A stretch of 64,000 nt of DNA from Flavobacterium chilense (GTDB taxonomy: Bacteria; Bacteroidota; Bacteroidia; Flavobacteriales; Flavobacteriaceae): positions 744,001-808,000 of the forward strand of contig NZ_LSYT01000002.1 in NCBI RefSeq assembly GCF_001602525.1, read 5' to 3'. This document shows, one piece after another, positions 17,778-25,918 of this stretch (position 1 is its first letter; each line of letters begins with the position of its first letter). Position numbers and translations under genes: made by a program. Below the pieces are notes generated by a model. It saw nothing but the letters and a program-made list of their open reading frames with translations, searched no databases and was not told where the DNA came from.

Positions 17778-18483
17778 AGAATTACAAAAAATAGGATACA
17801 GAAAAACTGTTTTAATTGGTTTGTTTTTATCCAATAAAGGCAAGGCATATAATTACATCACTAAAAGAGAGTGCAAGCCTACTGCTAGTGGTTACATAAC
17901 GTTTAATGGCAAAACATATAATTTGGCTAAGATGCTTTTAGAAACTTTTAAAAAAGAATCAGTGAGAGCCGGAAAAATATTGTTTTTAAACGGTAATAGT
18001 AAAGATTTTGACATAAACAATATATCTTATGCTGTTGGAACACACTACACAGCTCCAAGCGAAGCCAGTTTAATAAATTGCATAAGGTTGTATTTTGAAA
18101 TCCCGAAAAAGCTAACACGACATGATATTTTTTTTAAAGATTATTTGAACAGGATAGTACATTTGAGAGGCTTTATTTGCTCGCATGAGGGAAACGATTT
18201 TAATCTGTTCCTTGAATGGTTAAAACCGTTTACACAGAGTCGAAGTAAAGCTCAAGTAAGTGTAAAAAACGGGTATACAATAGTAAACGGAACAAATGCA
18301 ATAAATAAATATTTAAGTCTTTTAGTAAACGAATGCTTAAAAGATCAGGAAGCCTACATTCTAAAAATTAATGATTTTTCTCCCAAACCATTGACCGCAA
18401 TCCAAAAATTAAAAATAGCAAATGAAACGTTATTACAAATGAGGTTAACTGCTAGAATACCACTAAGGAAACCGAAAAATTAA
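17761..18483 (+). CDS. Hypothetical protein (240 residues)
   Basis: The ATG lies 17 bases inside the upstream HTH gene, implying coupling. The N-terminal half (about 35-100) with TASGYITFNGKTYNLAKMLL then GKILFLNGNSKDFDINNI resembles degenerate HNH/NUMOD-type modules of mobile proteins, but the catalytic His residues are not apparent. The product is basic, consistent with nucleic-acid binding. Confidence 0.55.
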   Translation: MKVTIRELQKIGYRKTVLIGLFLSNKGKAYNYITKRECKPTASGYITFNGKTYNLAKMLLETFKKESVRAGKILFLNGNSKDFDINNISYAVGTHYTAPSEASLINCIRLYFEIPKKLTRHDIFFKDYLNRIVHLRGFICSHEGNDFNLFLEWLKPFTQSRSKAQVSVKNGYTIVNGTNAINKYLSLLVNECLKDQEAYILKINDFSPKPLTAIQKLKIANETLLQMRLTARIPLRKPKN

Positions 18484-18504
18484 ACTAATTTGAATTAAAG
18501 TAAT

Positions 18505-18741
18505 ATGCAAAATAAAAACGTGAGAAATGGTATTCAGATCAATAAATTAAGAAGATACAAGCTTATTATGGATTTATACAAAAAAATGGTTGCTGAGCAT
18601 CCTTATACTCCAATTACAAAAATTCACAAAGAATATATTTATCCGGTCTATCCAATTTCAAGATCAACTCTCTATGAAATTTTATGTACTCCAATAAATA
18701 AATTGTTGTCTGAGTATGAAGAACAAAACAAAAAAAATTAA
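18505..18741 (+). CDS. Hypothetical basic protein (78 residues)
   Basis: A small basic protein with a helical pattern ending ISRSTLYEILCTPINKLL, HTH-like in appearance. It is the last gene of the 17.45-18.74 kb group. No family is recognised. Confidence 0.5.
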   Translation: MQNKNVRNGIQINKLRRYKLIMDLYKKMVAEHPYTPITKIHKEYIYPVYPISRSTLYEILCTPINKLLSEYEEQNKKN

Positions 18742-19053
18742 AGTACCTAAAATTGCATTTTTCTATTGAAATAGTCTGTATAGGACTTGAATTAATTTTG
18801 TTTTTGGTCTGTAAATCAATGGTTTAATGTTTTTTATTTTTTATAGGTAGAAAAATGGTATAGAAAACATAAAATATCGGTTGATATATGAATTAAAAAT
18901 CTACACTTAGTAACTTTTTTTTTACAAATTTATATAACATATACAAAATAATGTATTTTTACACATGCAATATAGCAGATAACCAAAATATATCCTATTA
19001 AACATTTTCTATTTTCTTTGTTTAATATGGAATTAAATAAACCATAAATCATA
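18742..19053. other. 312-bp intergenic region before the cargo pair
   Basis: Very AT-rich, with no ORF and no strong hairpin. It separates the element's backbone from the cargo and should contain the cargo promoter, though no clear TAnnTTTG box stands out. Confidence 0.5.
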
Positions 19054-20043
19054 ATGACTTTACAACAAATATTAGATCAAATACCGCACATAAGTAATAG
19101 AAATTACTGGCTTGTTAGAACTGAGGGCGGAAAAAATTATGACTCATTTTTAGCTGGAAAGTTCATTGGAATTGGATATAATAAAATAACACTAGAGGAT
19201 ATTAAGGCGGGTAATACTCGTGATGAAGTGGGGGTTACAATATTAGCAAATAAAATTAAAAAAGCATATGGAGAAGACGAAGCAAGACCAAAACACTCTG
19301 CCAGACAGCTTTTAAAATTTGCGTATGAAATTAAAAAAGGGGACATTATTATGATTCCAAGCGAAAATTCCGAATATATACAATTTGCGGAAATTTCAAA
19401 TACAATTGCTTTTAATGAGTTAAATAATAAATTTGATTGTGATTTAATAAAGAGAAAGCAAATTAAATTACTTAGGCAAGTAACTAAAGCAAGTTTAGAC
19501 CCTAAGTTGTTTAAACTAATGTTTTCCCATCATACTATAACAAATGCCGATCAATACGGGGAAGTTATTGATAAAATAATAAATGGTATCTTTGTAAAAG
19601 AAGATCATGCGCATTTAGTCCTTGAAGTGCAAGCGAAAGATGATGTTAAAGCAAGAAGTCTTTTTAAAATGGGAGATATTGCTTTGGATTTGCTAGATGA
19701 ATTTTGCGAAGCTGAGGATTTAGATTATAAATCAGACGATTTTGATATAAAACTAGCTGTTCAATCTCCTGGTTTCATAGAGATATCTGGACTTGGAATG
19801 GGTGGGATAATTATACTAGGAATTATAATTGTGGCAATAGCTGGAGGTGGCTTTAGTTTAACTTATAAAAAAGATTTAAAGACCGAAATAAAATCAGACG
19901 GGATCATTGAGAAAGTGCGAAAATTTTTGACTACACGCAAAAACAATGATATAAAAACCGAACTACTTAAAAAGCATATGGATAGTTTAGAAATTAAAGA
20001 TCCAAAAGAATTAATTGAGATATTAAAACAGCTTGATAAATAA
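19054..20043 (+). CDS. PUA/EVE-like sensor fused to a membrane segment, candidate defence effector
   Basis: A 329-residue protein. Residues 17-43 (NYWLVRTEGGKNYDSF, then FIGIGYN) resemble the PUA-like N-terminal domain seen in restriction-type proteins that read nucleic acids. A single glycine-rich membrane helix is at about 248-270 (GGIIILGIIIVAIAGGG), followed by a basic helical tail. A nucleic-acid-sensing domain joined to a membrane segment suits an abortive-infection effector. It is followed three bases later by a two-helix membrane protein. The family is not recognised and the function is inferred from layout. Confidence 0.6.
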   Translation: MTLQQILDQIPHISNRNYWLVRTEGGKNYDSFLAGKFIGIGYNKITLEDIKAGNTRDEVGVTILANKIKKAYGEDEARPKHSARQLLKFAYEIKKGDIIMIPSENSEYIQFAEISNTIAFNELNNKFDCDLIKRKQIKLLRQVTKASLDPKLFKLMFSHHTITNADQYGEVIDKIINGIFVKEDHAHLVLEVQAKDDVKARSLFKMGDIALDLLDEFCEAEDLDYKSDDFDIKLAVQSPGFIEISGLGMGGIIILGIIIVAIAGGGFSLTYKKDLKTEIKSDGIIEKVRKFLTTRKNNDIKTELLKKHMDSLEIKDPKELIEILKQLDK

Positions 20044-20045
20044 CA

Positions 20046-20264
20046 ATGAATAAATTATTAAACATATTATCCTTACTTGGAAGTTTTTTAATAGTATTTG
20101 GAGTTTTATTCCTTGTGCAAGATATTACTATTGGAAGAATTTATTATGTTAAAAATTTAATTGTATATAATTTTTTACCGTTTAAATATTTAGTATTTAC
20201 AGCTAGCTCTTTGTTGATTATTTTACGATTTGTAGATTTCTATATTCCGAAACGAGGTAAGTAA
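20046..20264 (+). CDS. Small membrane protein paired with the PUA-like gene
   Basis: A 72-residue protein with two predicted membrane helices (ILSLLGSFLIVFGVLFLV and YLVFTASSLLIILRFV) and a basic C-terminus. It starts two bases after the stop of the upstream gene, so the two are almost surely co-expressed. It might be a partner, a pore component or an immunity factor for the larger protein. Confidence 0.6.
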   Translation: MNKLLNILSLLGSFLIVFGVLFLVQDITIGRIYYVKNLIVYNFLPFKYLVFTASSLLIILRFVDFYIPKRGK

Positions 20265-20372
20265 AGATTTTAATAATTTTTAGAATTAAGTAATTCTTAA
20301 CTTCTTTAAAAAAATATAACGACAGCTGATCTATGAGCCTTTCTTCTTTGTAAATTTACAAAAAATGATATT

Positions 20373-20717
20373 ATGAAAGCTTACGAAACAGTAATTGACA
20401 AAAGAAAGTACACGATTCTATATGAAATTGATGAAGAAGAAATGAAAAAGTTGATGTATAGTAATGATTGTATTTTGAATATTACATGCACTCCGAATGA
20501 AGATGATTTTCTGACTGTAAAACAATTTCATTTAATCTTTGATGAAAGAAAAGAAGCTGATCTTTTTTTGGAAATAAATTGGCTATTACAAACTGATTTT
20601 TATAAAGGAATAGACTTTTTGAAAGCCAATAGGACAATTGGATATACTATGACTAGTGGCAGTACTTATATAGATGAAATTAGTTTTGGATACTATGCTC
20701 CATTTTACCCTAACTAA
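20373..20717 (+). CDS. Hypothetical protein (114 residues), last gene of element 1
   Basis: An acidic soluble protein (MKAYETVIDKRKYTILYEID...) without a recognised family. It is 108 bases after the small membrane gene, so it may have its own promoter. Position at the element end marks it as cargo. Confidence 0.55.
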   Translation: MKAYETVIDKRKYTILYEIDEEEMKKLMYSNDCILNITCTPNEDDFLTVKQFHLIFDERKEADLFLEINWLLQTDFYKGIDFLKANRTIGYTMTSGSTYIDEISFGYYAPFYPN

Positions 20718-20863
20718 TTTCGTCATAAACCTGTTTTAAATAGTCTGTTAATAAAATCTTTATGTACTTCGGAGCTTTTTAATGAACGGTGCATAACTAA
20801 GAAACTAGGAACTGTTGTAATGTTATTCTTATATTTAGATATGAAAATGTAAAATTTGAATTT

Positions 20864-20881
20864 TTTTACCATATTTCTACC
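20864..20881 (+). promoter_or_regulatory. Candidate integrase arm sites, right end of element 1 (two repeats)
   Basis: TTTTACC at 20864 and TTCTACC at 20875 are 11 bp apart, matching the spacing and sequence of the three left-end units at 10115-10143, in the same orientation. Confidence 0.55.
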
Positions 20882-20942
20882 CAAAATTAAAAATTAAAAT
20901 AAATCACTGATAATTAGCGTTTTGTGCTAAGTAGTTCAGTTT

Positions 20943-20955
20943 CAGGTGGGACCAC
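20943..20955 (+). repeat. attR of element 1
   Basis: An exact copy of the 13-bp tRNA end CAGGTGGGACCAC, with no tRNA body upstream. It is the displaced original 3' end of the tRNA. Confidence 0.82.
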
Positions 20956-20968
20956 TTTTTTAGAATAG

Positions 20969-21000
20969 AAAACCTTTACAGTAATGTAAAGGTTTTTTTA
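20969..21000 (+). terminator. Displaced original tRNA terminator
   Basis: AAAACCTTTACA and TGTAAAGGTTTT pair with a GTAA loop and a T-run. It sits 14 bases after attR, where the tRNA terminator would have been before insertion. The following 300 bases to 21300 hold no gene. Confidence 0.8.
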
Positions 21001-21300
21001 TGATTTATTGTTTTGTATGTAGTTTGAATAATTTACTTTTATAAAATACGTTATTATAAAAACTAAATTGTAGAATTATACGTAAGTAATAAAAAGCTAA
21101 AAGGGTATTTCTGGGTTTAATTCTTACGTTAAAAATCTATTGCAGCTTTTGTTGAGTTTTTTTGATTTAAATCTTGCGTTTTTGTAAAAAACTTATAAAT
21201 TTGCCAAGCATTTGTGTGTAAGCCCCTGTTTTTGTGCGAATTGTATTAAAATGAAGTAAAACTAACAACCTACCTTGCTGTAGTCCAGCATGTTAAAGTT

Positions 21301-21534
21301 ATGGAGAAAATAAAGATTTTTTTTGTTACAATTTTTTTGACTTTGATAAATGTATCAATTGCTAGTGCTGCACCCGCTACTCCGCCGCCAGCTCCAATGG
21401 CAGCAGCTGCTCCGCCACCGCCACCGCCAGGAGGGGCTATTGATCAAAATTTGATTCTTTTGCTAATATGTGCGTTGCTTTTTGGAATGTACACTATATA
21501 TAAATATAATTTAAAAAGAAAAGCTTCAATGTAA
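21301..21534 (+). CDS. Small Pro/Ala-rich exported membrane protein
   Basis: A 77-residue protein with a signal peptide (about 1-23), a Pro/Ala-rich linker (residues 25-45) and one membrane helix (NLILLLICALLFGMYTIY), ending in a basic tail. The function is unknown. Similar small proteins are common in Flavobacterium. The terminator overlaps its stop codon. Confidence 0.7.
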   Translation: MEKIKIFFVTIFLTLINVSIASAAPATPPPAPMAAAAPPPPPPGGAIDQNLILLLICALLFGMYTIYKYNLKRKASM

Positions 21535-21552
21535 TTGAAGCTTTTCTTTTTA
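21513..21552. terminator. Bidirectional terminator
   Basis: A 17-bp perfect stem around AAAGCTTCAA/TTGAAGCTTT with a 5-base loop. It overlaps the end of the 77-residue gene and faces the convergent riboflavin synthase gene. Confidence 0.85.
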
Positions 21553-21567
21553 AATGGTTTTGTGTAG

Positions 21568-22158
21568 TTATTTGTTTATTGAGTAAAGTCGGGAAATGTA
21601 TTTTCCAACAACATCAAATTCCAGATTTATTTTTGTTCCAACTTTAAAATTTTTAAAATTGGTGTTTTCAAAAGTATACGGGATAATCGATACGCTAAAT
21701 TCATTTGTTTTAGAGTTCACAACAGTCAGGCTAACTCCGTTAACAGTTATGGAGCCTTTTTCGATAGTGATATTGTTTAGGTTTTTGTCGTATTCAAAAG
21801 TGTAATTCCAGCTTCCGTGTGCTTCTTCGATTTTAATGCAGGTTCCGGTTTGGTCTACATGTCCCTGGACTATATGTCCGTCAAGACGATCGCCAAGCTT
21901 CATGCCTCTTTCCAGGTTTACAATGTCGCCTTCTTTCCAATCTGAAATATTTGTTTTTAAAATGGTTTCATCAATAGCAGTTACGATATAAAATGAATCT
22001 TTTATTGCTACCACTGTCAGGCAAATGCCATTGTGCGAAACGCTTTGGTCTATTTTTAACTCATTTGTAATTGAAGAATCTACAGTAATATGAAGATTGC
22101 TTTGTTCTTTTCGTATTTCGTGAATCCTTCCTAGGGTTTCTATAATTCCTGTAAACAT
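21568..22158 (-). CDS. ribE: Riboflavin synthase, alpha subunit
   Basis: A 196-residue protein that dismutates two 6,7-dimethyl-8-ribityllumazine molecules to riboflavin. It has the invariant start MFTGIIETLG and two lumazine-binding repeats of about 95 residues, marked by SVSHNGICLTV and SITVNGVSLTV, with GDRLDGHIVQGHVD between. Length is normal. It is divergent from pdxA, with about 57 bases between the starts. No FMN riboswitch is visible upstream. Confidence 0.95.
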   Translation of the reverse strand: MFTGIIETLGRIHEIRKEQSNLHITVDSSITNELKIDQSVSHNGICLTVVAIKDSFYIVTAIDETILKTNISDWKEGDIVNLERGMKLGDRLDGHIVQGHVDQTGTCIKIEEAHGSWNYTFEYDKNLNNITIEKGSITVNGVSLTVVNSKTNEFSVSIIPYTFENTNFKNFKVGTKINLEFDVVGKYISRLYSINK

Positions 22159-22174
22159 TGTTGTTTTATTTTAC

Positions 22175-22182
22175 TAAATTTG
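22175..22182 (+). promoter_or_regulatory. Promoter -7 element of pdxA (TAAATTTG)
   Basis: A perfect TAnnTTTG match, 33 bases before the pdxA ATG. Confidence 0.6.
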
Positions 22183-22215
22183 CACATCAAAATTAGTAAT
22201 AAATAACCTGAGCTC

Positions 22216-23265
22216 ATGAATAAAAAAGCAGAAAATATAATTGTTGGAATTTCAATTGGAGATTTAAACGGTATTGGAAGCGAAGTTATATTGAAAACAT
22301 TCGAAGATTCTCGTATGTTGGAAATGTGTACGCCAGTTATTTTTGCAAATGCTAAAATACTTTCGTTTGTTAAAAAAAGCTTTACATCAACGGTTCAGTT
22401 TCATGGAGTAGATAAATTGGATCAGATTGTTGCCGGAAAAGTCAATGTATTTAATCTTTGGAAAGAAGGAGTTGATATTAATTTAGGTAAAAATGATGAA
22501 AAAATAGGAGAATATGCTATAAAATCATTTGTAGCGGCAACCAAAGCTTTGAAAGAAGGTTTGATAGATGTTTTGGTTACAGCTCCAATAAATAAATATA
22601 ATATTCAGTCTGAAAGTTTTAAATTTCCCGGGCATACTGATTATTTAAATCAGGAGCTAGAAGGAAATGCGTTAATGATGATGGTGCAGGATAATCTGAG
22701 AGTGGGATTGTTAACGGATCATGTTCCTTTAAGTGAAGTATCATCACATTTAACAGAAGAATTAATTACAAGAAAAATTGAAACAATCAGAAAGTCGTTA
22801 ATTCAGGATTTTAGTATAGTAAAGCCAAAAATTGCAGTTTTAGGATTGAATCCGCATGCAGGAGATGGTGGAGTGATTGGTAAAGAGGATGATTTGGTTT
22901 TAAAACCGACTTTGAAGAAAATATTCGATAGCGGAACGATGGTTTTTGGTCCGTTTCCGGCTGATGGTTTTTTTGGAAGCGGTCAGTATGAAAAATATGA
23001 TGCCATTGTTGCAACGTATCACGATCAGGGATTAATTCCGTTTAAAACATTATCTTTCGGAAAAGGAGTAAATTATACAGCAGGTTTAAATAGAGTAAGA
23101 ACGTCGCCGGATCACGGTACAGCTTATGATATTGCCGGAAAAGACATGGCAGATTTTAACTCTTTTAAAGAAGCAGTTTATCTCGCAATAGATATTTTTC
23201 GCTCGCGTAATCAGTATGAGGAGATTAGTGAAAAACCTCTTAAAATAAAAGAAAAACAGTTATAA
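22216..23265 (+). CDS. pdxA: 4-hydroxythreonine-4-phosphate dehydrogenase
   Basis: A 349-residue enzyme of pyridoxal-5'-phosphate synthesis, oxidising 4-phosphohydroxy-L-threonine with NAD. Conserved stretches are GISIGDLNGIGSEV at the N-terminus, the metal and substrate His segments FPGHTDYL, LGLNPHAGDGG and ATYHDQGLIPFK, and the end motif RTSPDHGTAYDIAGK. Length is typical. It is followed by DUF177-rpmF with its own promoter. Confidence 0.96.
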   Translation: MNKKAENIIVGISIGDLNGIGSEVILKTFEDSRMLEMCTPVIFANAKILSFVKKSFTSTVQFHGVDKLDQIVAGKVNVFNLWKEGVDINLGKNDEKIGEYAIKSFVAATKALKEGLIDVLVTAPINKYNIQSESFKFPGHTDYLNQELEGNALMMMVQDNLRVGLLTDHVPLSEVSSHLTEELITRKIETIRKSLIQDFSIVKPKIAVLGLNPHAGDGGVIGKEDDLVLKPTLKKIFDSGTMVFGPFPADGFFGSGQYEKYDAIVATYHDQGLIPFKTLSFGKGVNYTAGLNRVRTSPDHGTAYDIAGKDMADFNSFKEAVYLAIDIFRSRNQYEEISEKPLKIKEKQL

Positions 23266-23308
23266 ACAAAAAAAGGTGAATAAGATTATTAGTTTTATAA
23301 TAATTTTA

Positions 23309-23316
23309 TATCTTTG
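23309..23316 (+). promoter_or_regulatory. Promoter -7 element of the DUF177-rpmF unit (TATCTTTG)
   Basis: A perfect TAnnTTTG match, 55 bases upstream of the DUF177 start. Confidence 0.6.
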
Positions 23317-23371
23317 CACCCCAATTCAGGTATCTGAGTTCTAGATACGAATTGGTCAAATTGATGTTGAA

Positions 23372-23920
23372 ATGAGCAAAACAAAAGAATTTTTAATTCC
23401 TTTCATAGGGTTAAAGCTAGGAAAACACCATTTTGAGTATCAAATAAGTAACGCGTTCTTTGAGAACTTTGATTACGACGAATTTCAAAGTTCGGATATC
23501 AAAGTGAGTTTAGTTTTAGACAAAAAGAGCAACATGTTAGAGTTGAATTTTAAACACAAAGGAACAGTTAATGTGCCATGTGATCTGACAAGCGAAGATT
23601 TTGATTTGCCTTTGAAAGGGAAAATGAAATTGATTGTTCGTTTTGGGGAAGAATTCAATAATGATAATGAAGAATTGTTGATCTTACCACACGGAGAGCA
23701 TGAAATAGATATCGCACAGTATATTTATGAAATGATTGCACTTTCGGTACCGCTAAAACGAGTTCATCCAGGAGTAAAAGACGGAAGTTTGCAAACTGAA
23801 GCTTTGAAAAAACTAAATGAACTGACAGTGAAAACAGTCAAAGAAGAAAAAGAAGAGAGTAAAGAAGAAGATATTGACCCGCGTTGGGACAAATTAAAAC
23901 AACTATTAACGGATAAATAA
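23372..23920 (+). CDS. DUF177 (YceD) family protein
   Basis: A 182-residue protein with the family's metal-free centre (CDLTSEDFDLPLKGKMKLIV) and the acidic C-terminus DPRWDKLKQLL. In most bacteria this gene sits before rpmF, as here (9-base gap), and is linked to 23S rRNA or ribosome maturation. The exact role is unsettled. Confidence 0.9.
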   Translation: MSKTKEFLIPFIGLKLGKHHFEYQISNAFFENFDYDEFQSSDIKVSLVLDKKSNMLELNFKHKGTVNVPCDLTSEDFDLPLKGKMKLIVRFGEEFNNDNEELLILPHGEHEIDIAQYIYEMIALSVPLKRVHPGVKDGSLQTEALKKLNELTVKTVKEEKEESKEEDIDPRWDKLKQLLTDK

Positions 23921-23929
23921 TATAGTAAA

Positions 23930-24124
23930 ATGGCACATCCTAAGAGAAAAGTCTCGAAAACAAGAAGAGATAAGAGAAGAACACATTATAAAGCTACAGT
24001 AGCTCAAATCGCTACATGTCCTATTACTGGAGAAGCACATTTATACCACAGAGCTTACTGGCATGAAGGTAAAATGTACTACAGAGGGCAAGTTGTTATC
24101 GATAAATCTGAAGCGGTTGCTTAA
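23930..24124 (+). CDS. rpmF: 50S ribosomal protein L32
   Basis: A 64-residue basic protein beginning [20 protein letters not shown], the standard L32 N-terminus. The later [11 protein letters not shown] has one Cys, so the four-Cys zinc version is absent. Located after DUF177 as usual. Confidence 0.97.
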   Translation: MAHPKRKVSKTRRDKRRTHYKATVAQIATCPITGEAHLYHRAYWHEGKMYYRGQVVIDKSEAVA

Positions 24125-24147
24125 TACGTTTTTGTAAATTATACTAG

Positions 24148-24175
24148 AACTCTCACATAGTGAGAGTTTTTTTTG
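24148..24175 (+). terminator. Terminator after rpmF
   Basis: AACTCTCAC/GTGAGAGTT with a 3-base loop and a T-run. Confidence 0.88.
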
Positions 24176-24297
24176 TTGGTTATAATTTTCGTATTTTAGG
24201 AAATTATGTACAAACTAATTTCGTTTTTTTTTGTAATTTTCAAGTCTTTTAAAAATTTTTCAAATATGCTGTATTTGAAAGGAAATAATAAAATATA

Positions 24298-25296
24298 ATG
24301 AATACAATCACAGCCGCAATTACCGCTGTTGGAGCCTATGTTCCAGATTTTGTACTTTCAAATAAAGTACTGGAAACAATGGTCGATACTAATGACGAAT
24401 GGATCACTACTCGTACCGGAATTAAAGAAAGAAGAATTCTTAAAGATGCTGATAAAGGAACATCTTTTCTGGCTATAAAAGCAGCCCAGGATTTAATAGC
24501 AAAAGCTAATATTGATCCATTAGAGATTGATATGGTAATAATGGCGACAGCTACTGCAGATATGCCGGTAGCCTCTACAGGAGTTTATGTTGCAACACAG
24601 ATTGGAGCTACAAACGCCTTTGCTTATGATTTGCAGGCAGCCTGTTCAAGTTTTTTATACGGAATGTCAACTGCAGCTGCATACATACAGTCAGGACGAT
24701 ATAAAAAAGTATTATTAATTGGTGCTGATAAAATGTCATCAATTGTAGATTATACAGACAGAGCAACTTGTATTATTTTTGGAGATGGAGCAGGAGCAGT
24801 TTTGTTCGAACCAAACCATGAAGGTTTAGGTTTACAGGATGAATATCTGCGAAGCGATGGTTTAGGACGCGATTATCTTAAAATTTCTGCCGGAGGTTCT
24901 CTAATTCCAACTACAGAAGAGACTGTAAAAAACAGACAGCACAATATTATTCAGGACGGAAAAACGGTATTTAAATTTGCTGTTACCAATATGGCAGATG
25001 CAAGCGAATTGATCTTGAAAAGAAATAATTTGAGTCATGAGGATGTAAGTTGGTTAGTGCCACATCAGGCAAACAAACGTATTATTGATGCTACTGCAAG
25101 CAGAATGAATCTTGAAGATTCAAAAGTATTAATGAATATTGAAAAATTCGGAAATACGACTTCGGCAACATTGCCTTTAGTGTTAAATGACTTTGAACAC
25201 CTATTCAAAAAAGGAGATAACATTATTTTTGCCGCTTTTGGTGGTGGATTCACATGGGGATCAATTTACCTAAAATGGGCTTACGATAAAAAATAA
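24298..25296 (+). CDS. fabH: 3-oxoacyl-ACP synthase III
   Basis: A 332-residue condensing enzyme that starts fatty-acid synthesis from acyl-CoA and malonyl-ACP. The triad is visible: C116 in QAACSSFLYG, His in WLVPHQANKR and Asn in KFGNTTSATLPL. DTNDEWITTRTGIKERRI is the family's N-terminal signature. It lies before accB and accC, a fatty-acid initiation cluster. Confidence 0.95.
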   Translation: MNTITAAITAVGAYVPDFVLSNKVLETMVDTNDEWITTRTGIKERRILKDADKGTSFLAIKAAQDLIAKANIDPLEIDMVIMATATADMPVASTGVYVATQIGATNAFAYDLQAACSSFLYGMSTAAAYIQSGRYKKVLLIGADKMSSIVDYTDRATCIIFGDGAGAVLFEPNHEGLGLQDEYLRSDGLGRDYLKISAGGSLIPTTEETVKNRQHNIIQDGKTVFKFAVTNMADASELILKRNNLSHEDVSWLVPHQANKRIIDATASRMNLEDSKVLMNIEKFGNTTSATLPLVLNDFEHLFKKGDNIIFAAFGGGFTWGSIYLKWAYDKK

Positions 25297-25319
25297 ATCA
25301 AAACTAAAAACGAATCATT

Positions 25320-25808
25320 ATGGATTTAAAAGAAATTCAAAACCTAATCAAATTTGTAGCAAATTCGGGAGTTGCAGAAGTAAAGTTAGAAATGGATGAT
25401 GTAAAAATCACCATTAGAACAACTTTAGAAGGAAATGTAACAGAGACTACATATGTTCAACAATTACCTGCTCAGGCTGCATTGCCACAAGCAGTTGCTC
25501 CTCAACAAGTAGCTCCGGTAGTTGTAAATGTGAGCCCTGAGGCTCCGGCGGTAGCTGAAGATTCTAAATATATTACTATTAAATCTCCAATTATCGGAAC
25601 ATTCTACAGAAAACCATCTCCGGATAAACCGGTTTTCACTGAAGTTGGAAGCAGTATTTCAAAAGGTGATGTTCTTTGTGTAATTGAAGCAATGAAATTA
25701 TTTAACGAAATCGAATCAGAAGTTTCAGGTAAAATTGTAAAAATTCTTGTTGATGATATGTCTCCTGTAGAATTTGACCAACCTTTATTTTTAGTTGATC
25801 CATCATAA
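25320..25808 (+). CDS. accB: Acetyl-CoA carboxylase biotin carboxyl carrier protein
   Basis: A 162-residue protein with an N-terminal helical domain, a Pro/Ala/Val-rich linker (about 48-78) and a C-terminal biotinyl domain. The biotin lysine is K126 in IEAMKLFNE. Starts 23 bases after fabH and precedes accC. Confidence 0.96.
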   Translation: MDLKEIQNLIKFVANSGVAEVKLEMDDVKITIRTTLEGNVTETTYVQQLPAQAALPQAVAPQQVAPVVVNVSPEAPAVAEDSKYITIKSPIIGTFYRKPSPDKPVFTEVGSSISKGDVLCVIEAMKLFNEIESEVSGKIVKILVDDMSPVEFDQPLFLVDPS

Positions 25809-25918
25809 ATAAATTTAGATTTTAGATTTTAGATTTTAGAAGGATTCGCAATAAAAACTTTGTTAATCATCTAAAATTATCTAATTATCAAATTGTCTAA
25901 TTATCTAATTAAAATAAG

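Larger units (their letters stand above)
10001..20955. mobile_element. Integrative element 1 (about 10.9 kb, tRNA-inserted)
   Basis: The region between the two 13-bp repeats begins with a tyrosine recombinase gene next to the tRNA and holds a divergent XRE-type regulatory switch, many small hypothetical genes, an excisionase-like gene, a phage/plasmid-type Rep gene, an origin-like non-coding stretch and a cargo module at the far end. I see no relaxase, coupling protein, conjugation or capsid gene set, so it looks like a mobilisable element or phage satellite rather than a complete ICE or prophage. Confidence 0.85.

Noticed and set aside
22159-22215. FMN riboswitch before riboflavin synthase
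   Set aside because: The gap to pdxA is only 57 bases and shows no conserved RFN stem.
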